64,000 bases of DNA from Daejeonella oryzae DSM 19973 (GCF_000422945.1 NZ_KE383964.1:310001-374000); one strand, 5' to 3'. Numbered from the stretch's first letter, positions 1-9,319 are shown. The notes: generated by a model from the sequence alone, not told the origin. Translations and numbers: made by a program.

Positions 1-1
1 G

Positions 2-490
2 AAAGAAGATGACGTTGTGGTAATTATTTTTCATGATCACGGATCGCGTTACATGGGGAAAATGTATAATGATGATTGGTTGCGTGAGCGTGGTTTTTTA
101 AAGGATGAAAAACTTACGGCAGGTTCTATCTTATCTAAAAGAGAGAGCCATGAAATTGTAACCATTGACTGTGAGAAATCTGTTTTGGAAGCAGTAAACA
201 CCATCAGAAGCCTTAATATTTCTCAAATGCCGGTTACTCAGCAGGGAATGTTTGTGGGCAAGATCACAGAAAATGATATTCTTCATGCTTTGATTGAGAA
301 TCCTTCATTAAAATCGAGCAGCGTTAAAGATATAATGACCGCTTCTTTTCCTTTTGTTGATATCAATACGTCCATTGAAAAAATCTCAGGATTGATTAAC
401 CGTGAAAATTCAGCGGTTTTGGTTGAAGATGAAAATGGCCAGATTCAGATCATCACGCAATGTGATGTTATCAGTGCTATTTCAGAATAA
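2..490 (+). CDS. Cystathionine beta-synthase-like enzyme, C-terminal part with CBS pair (partial)
   Basis: The gene enters from outside the window; the frame is open from base 2, so the GTG at 17 is not a real start. What is visible is the tail of a PLP-dependent cysteine synthase/cystathionine beta-synthase fold (a stretch reading HDHGSRYMGKMYNDDW is typical of that end) followed by two CBS domains, roughly residues 45-95 and 100-160 of the visible part. CBS pairs in this family usually sense adenosyl ligands and tune activity. The PLP lysine lies upstream and cannot be checked. The family is confident; whether the substrate is serine plus homocysteine or O-acetylserine cannot be settled here. 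A hairpin terminator follows directly. Confidence 0.85.
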   Translation, partial: KEDDVVVIIFHDHGSRYMGKMYNDDWLRERGFLKDEKLTAGSILSKRESHEIVTIDCEKSVLEAVNTIRSLNISQMPVTQQGMFVGKITENDILHALIENPSLKSSSVKDIMTASFPFVDINTSIEKISGLINRENSAVLVEDENGQIQIITQCDVISAISE

Positions 491-508
491 AAAATTTATA
501 AATTTATT

Positions 509-545
509 AAGCCTGGTTTCGTGAAAACGATTCCGGGCTTTTTTA
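509..545 (+). terminator. Rho-independent terminator
   Basis: Stem AAGCCTGG (509-516) pairs with CCGGGCTT (533-540) with one G-U pair, followed by a T run. It closes the CBS-domain gene and lies against the 3' end of the convergent glycosyltransferase at 543. Confidence 0.75.
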
Positions 546-2012
546 TTCCGTTTTTAATTTGGATTGACTGAAAGCATAATATAAAATCAGCCCGAATCCG
601 GATAACATGATCAAATGATAAGGCAGGAAACCAAAATCCATAAAATAGATTCCGGCAAAAACAGCAAAGAGAAAATAGATAAATAAAATGATCTCCGGGA
701 GTTCTTTAAATATGCTTTTTTTACTGAGATATTGATTGCTGATCAACGCATTTTTCCCCGTATCAATACTGAATTTAGGCGTGCGGATAAATGATGTTTT
801 CTTCCCGATAACGCCCTGAAATATGGCCGTGGTATTATGATATGATAATCCCAGAGAAACTAAAATAGCAATAGGGAACACCTGAACTATTTCTCTCAAA
901 GCTTCCCTCAACGTATTTTTTTCTGTCCAGATGGTTGTTAAACAATAACTGAAATTTATAATAAATACAGAAAAGAAGATTGCATTCAGTTTAAAAAATA
1001 AGTCGAAATCGGGATCGAGGTTTTTCACAAACATAGCCGGAACACTCAAAACACTGCTCATTAATATAAACAGATATACATAGTTACTAAGCAGGTGAAA
1101 GGAGCCGAAAATCTTTACGCTTAAAGATACCTCTGATTTCCAGAGGTCGGTAATAATTTTTTTAGAGGTTTCAATACCACCTTTAATCCACCGGAATTGC
1201 TGAGTTTTTACTCCATTTAATAAAAATGGGAGCTCAGCCGGTGTAACTATATGAGGACAATAGCAAAGTTTCCATCCTTTCATTTGAGCACGGTAACTTA
1301 AGTCCAGATCTTCTGTAAGTGTGTCATATTGCCAGCCTCCCGCATCAACAATGCAGGATTTACGCCATATGCCCGCTGTTCCGTTAAAATTAATGAAGAG
1401 GTTAGATTTATTACGCCCTTCCTGGTCAATGATAAAATGCCCGTTTAAGCCCAGTTCCTGAGCACGTGTTAGCCAGGACTGATTTCCGTTAATATGTCCC
1501 CAACGTGTTTGAACAAGCCCGATATTCGGCGTGCTGAAATAGGGTAGTGCTTTGAGTAAGAAATCAGGTTCAGGAATAAAATCAGCGTCAAAAATCGCAA
1601 GGAAGTCGCCTTTGGCAATCAGCAATCCTTCCTGTAAAGCTCCGGCTTTAAAGCCTATTCGATTTGCTCTTTTAATATGCCGGATGTTGAAACCTGATTT
1701 TTGTAACTGCTTAATTTTATTGCTGCAAATTAAAACAGATTCATCTGTAGAATCATCCAAAACCTGAATTTCTAATTTTTCTTTAGGATAATTAAGTTTT
1801 GAAACTGCATCCAATAAGCGTTCGATAACAAATTTTTCATTGTATAAAGGTAGCTGCACAGTTAAAAGCGGGAGAAACTGCCTTTTTAACTTCGGCTGTT
1901 TTTTATGCCGATTTTTAAAAAATTTATATAGCAATGCCAGTTGTCCAACACTAAACAGAATGACAAAAAAAACTGAAATTGAATATAAAATAACAATGCT
2001 AATCTCCCACAT
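543..2012 (-). CDS. Cellulose-synthase-like family 2 glycosyltransferase
   Basis: 489 aa, processive-type GT2 membrane enzyme. One N-terminal membrane helix (about residues 4-28), a cytoplasmic GT-A domain with DDSTD (86-90), DAD (142-144), TED (233-235) and QQFRW (271-275), then about four to five C-terminal membrane helices. The D, DxD, TED, QxxRW set is that of cellulose synthase, ceramide glucosyltransferase and related enzymes, so a nucleotide-sugar is probably transferred to a lipid or growing glycan at the inner membrane. Last gene of a six-gene minus-strand run, 21 nt after the DPM1-like transferase. No PilZ domain and no BcsB-type partner nearby, which argues against true cellulose synthesis. 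Acceptor unknown. Confidence 0.85.
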   Translation of the reverse strand: MWEISIVILYSISVFFVILFSVGQLALLYKFFKNRHKKQPKLKRQFLPLLTVQLPLYNEKFVIERLLDAVSKLNYPKEKLEIQVLDDSTDESVLICSNKIKQLQKSGFNIRHIKRANRIGFKAGALQEGLLIAKGDFLAIFDADFIPEPDFLLKALPYFSTPNIGLVQTRWGHINGNQSWLTRAQELGLNGHFIIDQEGRNKSNLFINFNGTAGIWRKSCIVDAGGWQYDTLTEDLDLSYRAQMKGWKLCYCPHIVTPAELPFLLNGVKTQQFRWIKGGIETSKKIITDLWKSEVSLSVKIFGSFHLLSNYVYLFILMSSVLSVPAMFVKNLDPDFDLFFKLNAIFFSVFIINFSYCLTTIWTEKNTLREALREIVQVFPIAILVSLGLSYHNTTAIFQGVIGKKTSFIRTPKFSIDTGKNALISNQYLSKKSIFKELPEIILFIYFLFAVFAGIYFMDFGFLPYHLIMLSGFGLILYYAFSQSKLKTE

Positions 2013-2033
2013 ACTTAAAACACTATCAATGCA

Positions 2034-2720
2034 TTATAAATTTTTAAAAATGGTAAACAGAATTTTATAACCTGCAAGTATTGTTCCTTTAATTGTGCCC
2101 GAAACTTTGCTTACACCAATTCTTTTACGATAACTGACTTTAACTTCTGTACATTTCAACTTATGCTTTGCTGCCTTAACCTGCATTTCAACTGTCCAGC
2201 CAAAAGTTTTGTCCTGCATATCAATCTGTTGTAGTGCTCTCCAGGTAATTGCCCGAAATGGTCCGAGATCTGAGAAATGTATTCCGTAAAAAAGTTTGAT
2301 CAGCCGGGTTGCAAGCCAGTTCCCGAAAATTTGCTGCGGCATCATAGAACCGGCCTCGCGATTTGCACGTGATCCTATAACCAGTTGATAATTTTGCTCT
2401 TTTACGGGCTTAAGAAGCAATTCCATTTCTTTCGGAAAATCAGAATAATCACCATCCAGAAAAATAATAACATCATTATCCGCTGCTGTTGAATTTAAAT
2501 AATTAATACCTTTTAAACAGGCGTAGCCATATCCTTTCCGGGGTTCAGTTAAAACGGTTGCGCCGGCATCCTCAGCAACCTGTGCGGTATCGTCTGTTGA
2601 GCCATTATTCACCACAATAATCTCGGTAATAAGGTGTTGGGGAATATCGTAGATTACTTTTCCAATGGATTTACTTTCATTAAAAGCAGGGATTATTGCG
2701 AAAACTTTAAAATTATGCAT
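2034..2720 (-). CDS. DPM1/DPG-synthase-like family 2 glycosyltransferase
   Basis: 228 aa, soluble GT-A domain without membrane helices. It starts with the strand VFAIIPAFNE (about 6-15), has NNGSTDD (38-44) for nucleotide binding and the metal-binding DGD (89-91). The region around FSDLGPFRAI resembles polyprenyl-phosphate mannose/glucose synthases. The likely reaction is transfer of a sugar from a nucleotide donor to a polyprenyl phosphate, making a donor that a membrane GT39 enzyme can use; a GT39 gene lies upstream in the same run. It sits 42 nt after the iron-sulfur protein gene and 21 nt before the cellulose-synthase-like gene, so co-transcription is likely. Exact sugar unknown. Confidence 0.82.
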   Translation of the reverse strand: MHNFKVFAIIPAFNESKSIGKVIYDIPQHLITEIIVVNNGSTDDTAQVAEDAGATVLTEPRKGYGYACLKGINYLNSTAADNDVIIFLDGDYSDFPKEMELLLKPVKEQNYQLVIGSRANREAGSMMPQQIFGNWLATRLIKLFYGIHFSDLGPFRAITWRALQQIDMQDKTFGWTVEMQVKAAKHKLKCTEVKVSYRKRIGVSKVSGTIKGTILAGYKILFTIFKNL

Positions 2721-2762
2721 GAAAGTTATTTGCGAAAAATTTCATCTCCTGAATGAAATTAT

Positions 2763-4085
2763 TTATTTGTCTTCGGGGCGAATATACGGATCAAAACGTC
2801 CCTCTTCGGCAAGATTCTCTAGTTTTAATACGCCCCTCGGGCAAACTGAAGCGCAAATTCCACAGCCTACACAGGAGGCCCGGATTACGTTTTCGCCTTT
2901 TTGGGCATAAGCCCGGACATCAATTCCCATTTCGCAATAAGTAGAACAATTTCCGCAGGAAATACATTGTCCGCCATTGGTAGTAATTCTGAATTTGGAT
3001 TTGAAACGCTGAAAGATTCCCAATATGGCAGCCATCGGGCAACCGAAACGGCACCAAACTCTTCCGCCCATAAGGGGATAAAATCCTGTTCCAATAACAC
3101 CCGAAAATACGGAGCCGATGAGGAAACCATACCATTTGGCAAAACTGCCTGATAAGTCACCGAGGATAGCGCCCCCTTTCCAGGAATTTAACCAGAGGAG
3201 CAGGGTGGTTACAGTTACAAAAACTAAAACCGAGTATACCATCCAGCGTTCTATTTTCCATGCTTTTAATGATTTATCAGACAGATGACGATACGGATCT
3301 CCTAAAGTTTCTGCTAAACCTCCGCAACCGCAAACCCAGGAGCAATACCATCTTTTGCCATAATTATAGGTTAATATGGGTGTTGCTATGAAAGTCATCA
3401 CCGCTCCCCAGAAAACCATAAAGAATCCCACGTTGCCTGAAGAAATGAGGCTTTGTACATCATTAGGAAATAAATAAGAATACTTTAAGGGCCAGAAATA
3501 AGAGAAGTAAAATTCAGGCTGATTTAATTTAATTAGAAATGCCGGAATCAGGAAAGCAAAACCCAGCTGAAAAAACATGACTGAAAATGTACGGATAACA
3601 TGATATCGGCTGTGCCTGTATTTACCGATAAATTTTATTCCCATTATCAATATGGCAAGACTGTAAAAGGTTCCGTATAAAAACCAGTGATCAGCCTTAA
3701 TCCCCCGTAAAACGTAACTAAGCGGATCCATTATCCGAATCAGACCTTCTAACAAAGACGGGAACCAGTAAAGTATAATATAAAAGCCGGTAAAAAGTAT
3801 AGCAATTCCCCATGCGATAGCCCCGCGACTGGTAGATTTGGCAAACATAACTCCATTGTTTTTGATCCCCGCTAAGGATTTATAAACAGGAATTGAATAC
3901 AAAATTCCTCCGGAAACGGAGAGAGATATAATAAGCCAGAAGAACAAAACCGGATATTGTATCCCGGCGCCGAATGCAGCTATAAATGCCGATAATATAG
4001 CTAAAGCTACCAGCGTAGTTCCTGCTTTTTGTAAAGGATGGCTTTCTGATGGTGCGGCTATAGATAAAGAGTCTTCTGCTTTCAT
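2763..4085 (-). CDS. Membrane 4Fe-4S protein, NosR/NapH-like
   Basis: 440 aa. About eight to ten membrane helices fill residues 20-340. A cysteine cluster at 248-254 (CSWVCGC) and a second at 345-349 (CRFGC) match the paired CxxxCP-type motifs of the NapH/NosR/MauN family. The C-terminus carries two [4Fe-4S] ferredoxin motifs: C374, C377, C380, C384 and C405, C408, C411, C415. Such proteins move electrons between the quinone pool or a cytoplasmic donor and periplasmic or membrane enzymes. Only 16 nt separate it from the upstream FAD oxidoreductase, which is the obvious candidate electron donor. No nitrous oxide, nitrate or amine reductase gene is in sight, so the usual partners of this family are absent. 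Confidence 0.85.
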   Translation of the reverse strand: MKAEDSLSIAAPSESHPLQKAGTTLVALAILSAFIAAFGAGIQYPVLFFWLIISLSVSGGILYSIPVYKSLAGIKNNGVMFAKSTSRGAIAWGIAILFTGFYIILYWFPSLLEGLIRIMDPLSYVLRGIKADHWFLYGTFYSLAILIMGIKFIGKYRHSRYHVIRTFSVMFFQLGFAFLIPAFLIKLNQPEFYFSYFWPLKYSYLFPNDVQSLISSGNVGFFMVFWGAVMTFIATPILTYNYGKRWYCSWVCGCGGLAETLGDPYRHLSDKSLKAWKIERWMVYSVLVFVTVTTLLLWLNSWKGGAILGDLSGSFAKWYGFLIGSVFSGVIGTGFYPLMGGRVWCRFGCPMAAILGIFQRFKSKFRITTNGGQCISCGNCSTYCEMGIDVRAYAQKGENVIRASCVGCGICASVCPRGVLKLENLAEEGRFDPYIRPEDK

Positions 4086-4101
4086 TCTAATCAGTTCAAC
4101 T

Positions 4102-5397
4102 TTAATTTACTTTTTTAAAATCGGTACAAGCCGAAAAAGCATCCAGAATTTCAATGTAATGAGGTTTGGAAAATTCTGCATCAAACCAGCCTTCTTTCAA
4201 ATTCCTGATAGCCTGGTCAACAGATATTTTACTATTAATCCATCTCTCCGCAACATTTTGCCTGAATCTGAGCCCTAAAAAATTAAAGCCGATTAACTCA
4301 CGGCTTGCTTTTTTATAAGTCGCACGAAATGCTATTTGACCGTTTGGATGTTCCCAGTAAAAGCTAGCCTCATCCTGATTGAGTTTTGAAAATATCAATC
4401 CGTATGTCTGGTATTCGATATCCAAAAACTTGGCAGAGTTAAACCAGATTCCTCGTTCATAAACGGTTCTTTTTCCTGATATTGTTTTTGAGAGGGCTTC
4501 TGCCTGTAATTTACCGGTATACCATAATTGTTCTACAGCCGGATGATTTGGTTTTGGATTTCTAAATTCAGCGCAATCTCCTGCCGCAAACACATTCTGG
4601 ATATTGGTTTCTAAAAATTCATTCACCAGAATTCCTTTATTTGTTTGTATACCGCTATCCTTTAAAAAATCAATATTGGGATTAACACCGGCAGTAAGTC
4701 CTACAAACTGACAATTGATTTCTTCGCCCCGGCTTGTAATAATGCTTTTTACTCTGCCATTTTCATCAGAAATTATTTCCTTAAGCTCCGTTTCTACTAA
4801 TAAATTAATATGGTGTTTTTGTATATGGCGACTAATCAGGCTGGCTTCTTCCGCAGGTAGAACATTATCCCAGTACGCTTTTTCACGAACCAGAAAAGTA
4901 ACTTGAATATTTCTGCTCAGTAACATTTCGGCCATTTCAATGCCAATTAATCCACCTCCCACAACTACTGCGTGTTCAATTCCGGAAGTATGAACGTTCA
5001 TGGATTCCAGATCCTGTAAAGAATATAATCCCTGAACTCCTTTAAGATCCTGACCTGGCCAGCCAAATTTATTGGGTTTTGAGCCCGTGGCTATAATCAG
5101 TTTGCTGTAGTGAATCATGCTGCCATCTACCAGCGAAAGAGTTTTAAATTCTGTACCAATGTAACGCACATGTCCTCTGATGAGTTTGATTCTGTTTTTC
5201 TTCCAAAACCAATCTTCATAGGGCTTTGTATGTTCATACTTCATATGACCCATATAAATATACATCAGCGCAGTGCGGGAAAAAAAATGCTCGCTCTCTG
5301 AAGAGATTACAGAAATTTCGGCTTCCGGATCAGCTTTGCGAATGTTCCTGGCGCAGGTGATTCCCGTAATCCCGTTTCCTATAATTACAATGTGCAT
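4102..5397 (-). CDS. NAD(P)/FAD-dependent oxidoreductase
   Basis: 431 aa, two-dinucleotide-binding-domain flavoprotein like nitrite reductase NirB N-termini, rubredoxin reductase and NADH oxidases. FAD site GNGITG (7-12), NAD(P) site GGGLIG (147-152) and the FAD-closing AAGDCAE near residue 277. There is no CxxC redox disulfide and no fused Fe-S or Rieske domain, so it probably hands electrons to a separate carrier; the NosR/NapH-like protein encoded 16 nt downstream fits. It follows the DUF547 lipoprotein gene by 54 nt. The physiological substrate cannot be read from the sequence. Confidence 0.85.
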   Translation of the reverse strand: MHIVIIGNGITGITCARNIRKADPEAEISVISSESEHFFSRTALMYIYMGHMKYEHTKPYEDWFWKKNRIKLIRGHVRYIGTEFKTLSLVDGSMIHYSKLIIATGSKPNKFGWPGQDLKGVQGLYSLQDLESMNVHTSGIEHAVVVGGGLIGIEMAEMLLSRNIQVTFLVREKAYWDNVLPAEEASLISRHIQKHHINLLVETELKEIISDENGRVKSIITSRGEEINCQFVGLTAGVNPNIDFLKDSGIQTNKGILVNEFLETNIQNVFAAGDCAEFRNPKPNHPAVEQLWYTGKLQAEALSKTISGKRTVYERGIWFNSAKFLDIEYQTYGLIFSKLNQDEASFYWEHPNGQIAFRATYKKASRELIGFNFLGLRFRQNVAERWINSKISVDQAIRNLKEGWFDAEFSKPHYIEILDAFSACTDFKKVN

Positions 5398-5451
5398 TTT
5401 TTGATTTAAGCTTTAGATCCTGAGGAAATACCAGTTTGCAATAATTGGTTT

Positions 5452-6228
5452 TTATTCATTCAGATTCCAGTTATAAGGTATGTAATTGATTTCAGCATCC
5501 CTACTTATTTTCGTTTTTGAAAATTTATTGATGAAATCAATTAATGACCCTGTACGTGTGAAATCATTTTTATACCATTTAAATATTTCAGAAAGCTGAA
5601 CATTTTTAGCACTCAGCTTATTTTTGCGTGGATCATTTATAAAGTCAACTGCCATATTATCCATCGCCTGCTGCACATTCGCTGCCGTAAAAGCCTGATT
5701 CCATAATCGGGGACAAGAATAAGAAGCGCAATTGATTGCAAAATGAATTCGCGGATCAAAAAGATCTTTTAATAATTTTTTGCTTTCAATAGAATGTAAT
5801 GATAATTCTTCTCCATTAAATGGATAACGAAGTTTTTCTACCCAAACCTGACTGTCTCCAGTAGCTTTTGCTACAAGAGATTTGGCGTTGCGGATGTCTT
5901 TAATAGACTTAACAGGATAATTAGAAATTATCAGATCAATTGTAAATGCATTGTATGCATTGATCCAGTATGCCAACCGCTCATTTTTAGATTGACCGGA
6001 AACATTGGCACTGCTTAATAATTTTAAATACGAATCGAGTTTATTTCGGTCCTTTTTAAATCCCTTGTAGTTTACATTTCCATTAGAAGAAACATGCATT
6101 TTTAATAATTCGTTCCAGATTTTATGATCCACCGGCTTGGAGGAAGTGGTAGATTCCTTAGAATTAGAAATGCAGCTTTGACTACTTATTAAAATCAGCA
6201 GGAAGATGTATAAATATGTTTTTATCAT
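5452..6228 (-). CDS. DUF547 domain lipoprotein
   Basis: 258 aa. The signal peptide ends in SSQSC with Cys19 as the probable lipidation site, so the protein should be anchored in the envelope. The rest is one DUF547 domain, with AYWINAYNAFTI and the cysteine-containing segment HFAINCASYSCPRLW, both family hallmarks. DUF547 has no firmly established biochemistry; its conserved Cys and His residues give it a transglutaminase/NlpC-like look, which is only a suggestion. It lies between the GT39 gene (120 nt upstream) and the redox pair, on the same strand. Confidence 0.82.
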   Translation of the reverse strand: MIKTYLYIFLLILISSQSCISNSKESTTSSKPVDHKIWNELLKMHVSSNGNVNYKGFKKDRNKLDSYLKLLSSANVSGQSKNERLAYWINAYNAFTIDLIISNYPVKSIKDIRNAKSLVAKATGDSQVWVEKLRYPFNGEELSLHSIESKKLLKDLFDPRIHFAINCASYSCPRLWNQAFTAANVQQAMDNMAVDFINDPRKNKLSAKNVQLSEIFKWYKNDFTRTGSLIDFINKFSKTKISRDAEINYIPYNWNLNE

Positions 6229-6348
6229 TCTTAGATCATTTATAATAGAATAGTTTAACAGTTTGAGGTTTAGTTGACCCGGCTTGCAGCAGGTTTGGTT
6301 GATGCTAAATTACGTAAAATACGGTTTAAGAGATTTTCAAGGTGCCCA

Positions 6349-7893
6349 TTAATCAAACATCAACTTTCGCTGAGCCTGATATATCGGCATTATATCTTTA
6401 ACCGGATACGATAATAGATAAATTGCAGTTCCTTTTTCACGGGCAAACTGATTTTCTACTTCTCCAATTTTAACTACAGATTTGTAAAAGGTGCCTAATG
6501 TGTCGGGATATTCATCATCAACATACACAATATGTTTAACCGGAAAACTTGCAGGAGACCATAAAGCGTAACTGCTGCTTAAACAGACAGCCGCCGGCAA
6601 CTGATATTTTTTCCGGTAATGATCAATGGCTCCGGCCTGACCGTAATTATTAGCAAAGATTGTGGATGAATCTTTATCATCAGCAGGAATTGTTTTGTAA
6701 GCTTTAGTTACATTTTCGGCAATTTCATTCCATCCCAGCATATCGGCGTAATCCTGCGTTGTTGCATGTTCTTTCTGATCTTCCCATTTTAAGGCGAATT
6801 TCAGGTTTAATTTTTCGGCGCTGAATTTAAAAAATTTTAAAGTATTTGCTAAAGGGAGTATGGGAATCACTATAGGTAAAAATAGGAATGATGGAATAAA
6901 TATAAACGCCAGGATTGTATAATTTAAAACGGGCTTTAGGTTTTTCATCAATTTATAAAAAGCAATTCCCCCAGCTGCAAACAACATGGGATAAGCGCCG
7001 AAACTGTAATATACTTTACCTTTTAACACAATCAGCATAATGAGCGTCAGAAAGAAGGCTATTCCTAAAAACCGATATTGCCTGTTAGTTCTGGATAGGA
7101 AAAGGTAAACCAGGCCGGGCAGCCAGATAAATAATACACTGGCATGAATCAGCAGCTGTTGAAGACCGAAGTCAACTGGACTAATATAATTCAGCTGAGT
7201 TCCTCTCAATTCTTTCATGTGTCTGAAAACGGGCAGGCCGTTATTTATTTGCCATAAAAGGTTGGGAAGAAAAATCAGGAAAGCAATTAATGCGCCTATC
7301 AACCAGGCCCTGTTAACTAATAATTTTCTTTGCGCTGAGATCATCAAGGCAACAATTAGCGCAAGTGCGAAAAATGCCATTGAGTATTTATTAAGCATTC
7401 CAAACCCAATTGAAATACCTGAATAATAAATATTAACAGCTTCGCGGGTACGTATATATCGTATAAAAAAATAGGCTGTCAAAGTCCAGAAAAACTGGTC
7501 AAAAACTACCGGTTGAAATAAATATTGAGATGCTAAAAAAGAGGGAGACACAATTACTGCTGTGCAGGCAATGATTATTGCCAAACGTTTTCCACCCAGA
7601 TTTAAAACAATTAAACCTGTTAAAAATACAATTGCTGCACCAAACAAGGTAGAAAATAATCGCGTTGCAAATAAGCTGTCGCCAAAAAGGTGTGTTGTTA
7701 TCCAGGATAAGCCTGCAACAAAAGGAGGAACTTCCTTAAAGCCCCAGTCCACATGTTCCCCGAGAGCTTTATATAGTAATTCATCCCGGTGAAAACCGTA
7801 GTTATTATTCGCAATAAAATGAAGGGTGACTTTTACAAGGGTGAAAAAGATAATAAGCCTGATATTTTTCTTGTTTCGTCTGTAAAACGACAT
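6349..7893 (-). CDS. GT39 (ArnT/PMT-like) membrane glycosyltransferase
   Basis: 514 aa with roughly ten to twelve membrane helices, followed by a soluble C-terminal part (about residues 370-514). The first periplasmic loop carries the DE pair of the family (RDELLY, D37-E38), expected to be catalytic. ArnT/PMT-like enzymes use polyprenyl-phosphate sugars as donors and modify lipids or proteins on the outer face of the inner membrane. The DPM1-like enzyme three genes downstream could supply such a donor. First gene of the six-gene minus-strand run; the murA terminator lies just upstream and TAGATTTA, one base off the -7 consensus TAnnTTTG, lies between that terminator and the start. Confidence 0.85.
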   Translation of the reverse strand: MSFYRRNKKNIRLIIFFTLVKVTLHFIANNNYGFHRDELLYKALGEHVDWGFKEVPPFVAGLSWITTHLFGDSLFATRLFSTLFGAAIVFLTGLIVLNLGGKRLAIIIACTAVIVSPSFLASQYLFQPVVFDQFFWTLTAYFFIRYIRTREAVNIYYSGISIGFGMLNKYSMAFFALALIVALMISAQRKLLVNRAWLIGALIAFLIFLPNLLWQINNGLPVFRHMKELRGTQLNYISPVDFGLQQLLIHASVLFIWLPGLVYLFLSRTNRQYRFLGIAFFLTLIMLIVLKGKVYYSFGAYPMLFAAGGIAFYKLMKNLKPVLNYTILAFIFIPSFLFLPIVIPILPLANTLKFFKFSAEKLNLKFALKWEDQKEHATTQDYADMLGWNEIAENVTKAYKTIPADDKDSSTIFANNYGQAGAIDHYRKKYQLPAAVCLSSSYALWSPASFPVKHIVYVDDEYPDTLGTFYKSVVKIGEVENQFAREKGTAIYLLSYPVKDIMPIYQAQRKLMFD

Positions 7894-7919
7894 ATAGATT
7901 TTTTTTAATTAAATCTACA

Positions 7920-7947
7920 TAAAAAAAGCCCTGCGAATTGCAGGGCT
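7920..7947 (-). terminator. Terminator of the murA transcript
   Basis: AGCCCTGC (7927-7934) pairs with GCAGGGCT (7940-7947). On the minus strand it is followed by seven T residues. It separates murA from the GT39-led run. Confidence 0.85.
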
Positions 7948-7971
7948 GAAATAACTTTTAGTTTTAAAGAA

Positions 7972-9297
7972 TTAATGAGAAGGAGAAACCGCTGTAATCC
8001 GGCGAATATCTGCTCCCAAAGCACGCAGGCGAATATCGATATCCTGATAACCGCGTTCAATTTGCTCAATATTGTGAATCACTGATTCTCCCTGTGCAGA
8101 AAGAGCAGCAATTAGCAGTGATACTCCCGCTCTGATGTCCGGGGAAGTCATTTGTATACCTCTTAATTTAACTTTTTTATCCAGGCCGATAACGGTTGCA
8201 CGATGCGGATCGCATAAAATAATTTGTGCACCCATGTCTATCAGTTTATCCACAAAAAATAGTCTGCTTTCGAACATTTTCTGATGAATTAATACATTTC
8301 CTTTTGCCTGTGTTGCTACCACCAGCATAATACTAAGTAAGTCTGGAGTAAAGCCGGGCCATGGCGCATCAGAAAGCGTCATTATAGATCCATCAATAAA
8401 AGTATCTACTTCATAATGTTTTTGAGAAGGAATGTAAATATCATCTCCGCGAAGTTCAAACTGAATTCCTAATTTTCTGAACACATCAGGAATCATTCCC
8501 AGCTCCTGAAAATGCACGTCTTTAATGGTGATTTCAGATTCGGTCATGGCAGCTAAACCAATAAAAGAACCAATTTCGATCATATCAGGCAGCATACGAT
8601 GTTCAGTTCCGCCAAGCTCTGTTACACCTTCAATATGTAACAGGTTGGAACCGATGCCTGTAATTTTTGCGCCCATGCGGTTAAGCATTTTGCACAATTG
8701 CTGTAAATATGGCTCGCAGGCTGCATTGTAAAGCGTGGTTTTTCCTTTAGCTAAAACCGCCGCCATAACGACATTTGCCGTTCCGGTAACTGATGCCTCA
8801 TCTAAAAGAATGTATGCACCCTTTAAATCGCTTGCGTCAACATTGAAAAAATTAGTTTTTTGATCGTAATCAAAGCGGGCTCCCAGTTTTTCGAAACCTA
8901 AAAAATGGGTGTCTAATCTGCGTCGGCCAATTTTATCGCCTCCCGGCTTTGGAATTGCGGCTTTACCAAACCGTGCCAGTAAAGGACCAACTATCATGAT
9001 AGAACCTCTTAAACTTCCACCTTTGGATTTAAATGTATCAGAACGGAAAAAATCCAGATTGATATCACGGGCTTCAAAAGTATATGTGTCTTTAGAAATT
9101 CTTTCAACAATAACACCCAGGTCTCCAACCAGTTCAATCAATTTATTTACATCGGCAATGTCTGGTACATTGCTTATGGTCATTTTTTCTTTTGTCAAAA
9201 GAACAGCAGCAATAATCTGCAATGCTTCGTTTTTTGCTCCTTGCGGGATTATTTCTCCTTTTAAAGGTTTTCCGCCAATGATTTCAAATGCGTTCAT
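7972..9297 (-). CDS. murA: UDP-N-acetylglucosamine 1-carboxyvinyltransferase MurA
   Basis: 441 aa, full length. Cytoplasmic enzyme for the first committed step of peptidoglycan synthesis: transfer of enolpyruvate from PEP to UDP-GlcNAc. The N-terminal loop with QGAKNEAL (19-26) carries the conserved Lys and Asn. The mobile loop reads PGGDKIGRRRLD (118-129): Asp121 stands where Escherichia coli has Cys115. The same Cys-to-Asp exchange in mycobacterial and chlamydial MurA makes those enzymes insensitive to fosfomycin, so resistance is predicted here too. Last gene of a DUF4290-GNAT-murA run, 22 nt after the GNAT gene. Confidence 0.96.
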   Translation of the reverse strand: MNAFEIIGGKPLKGEIIPQGAKNEALQIIAAVLLTKEKMTISNVPDIADVNKLIELVGDLGVIVERISKDTYTFEARDINLDFFRSDTFKSKGGSLRGSIMIVGPLLARFGKAAIPKPGGDKIGRRRLDTHFLGFEKLGARFDYDQKTNFFNVDASDLKGAYILLDEASVTGTANVVMAAVLAKGKTTLYNAACEPYLQQLCKMLNRMGAKITGIGSNLLHIEGVTELGGTEHRMLPDMIEIGSFIGLAAMTESEITIKDVHFQELGMIPDVFRKLGIQFELRGDDIYIPSQKHYEVDTFIDGSIMTLSDAPWPGFTPDLLSIMLVVATQAKGNVLIHQKMFESRLFFVDKLIDMGAQIILCDPHRATVIGLDKKVKLRGIQMTSPDIRAGVSLLIAALSAQGESVIHNIEQIERGYQDIDIRLRALGADIRRITAVSPSH

Positions 9298-9319
9298 CTA
9301 TTTAATAAAATTTAAATAT

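Noticed and set aside
543-2012. Bacterial cellulose synthase
   Set aside because: The catalytic motifs fit, but there is no PilZ domain and no bcsB, bcsC or bcsZ neighbour; other processive GT2 enzymes share these motifs.
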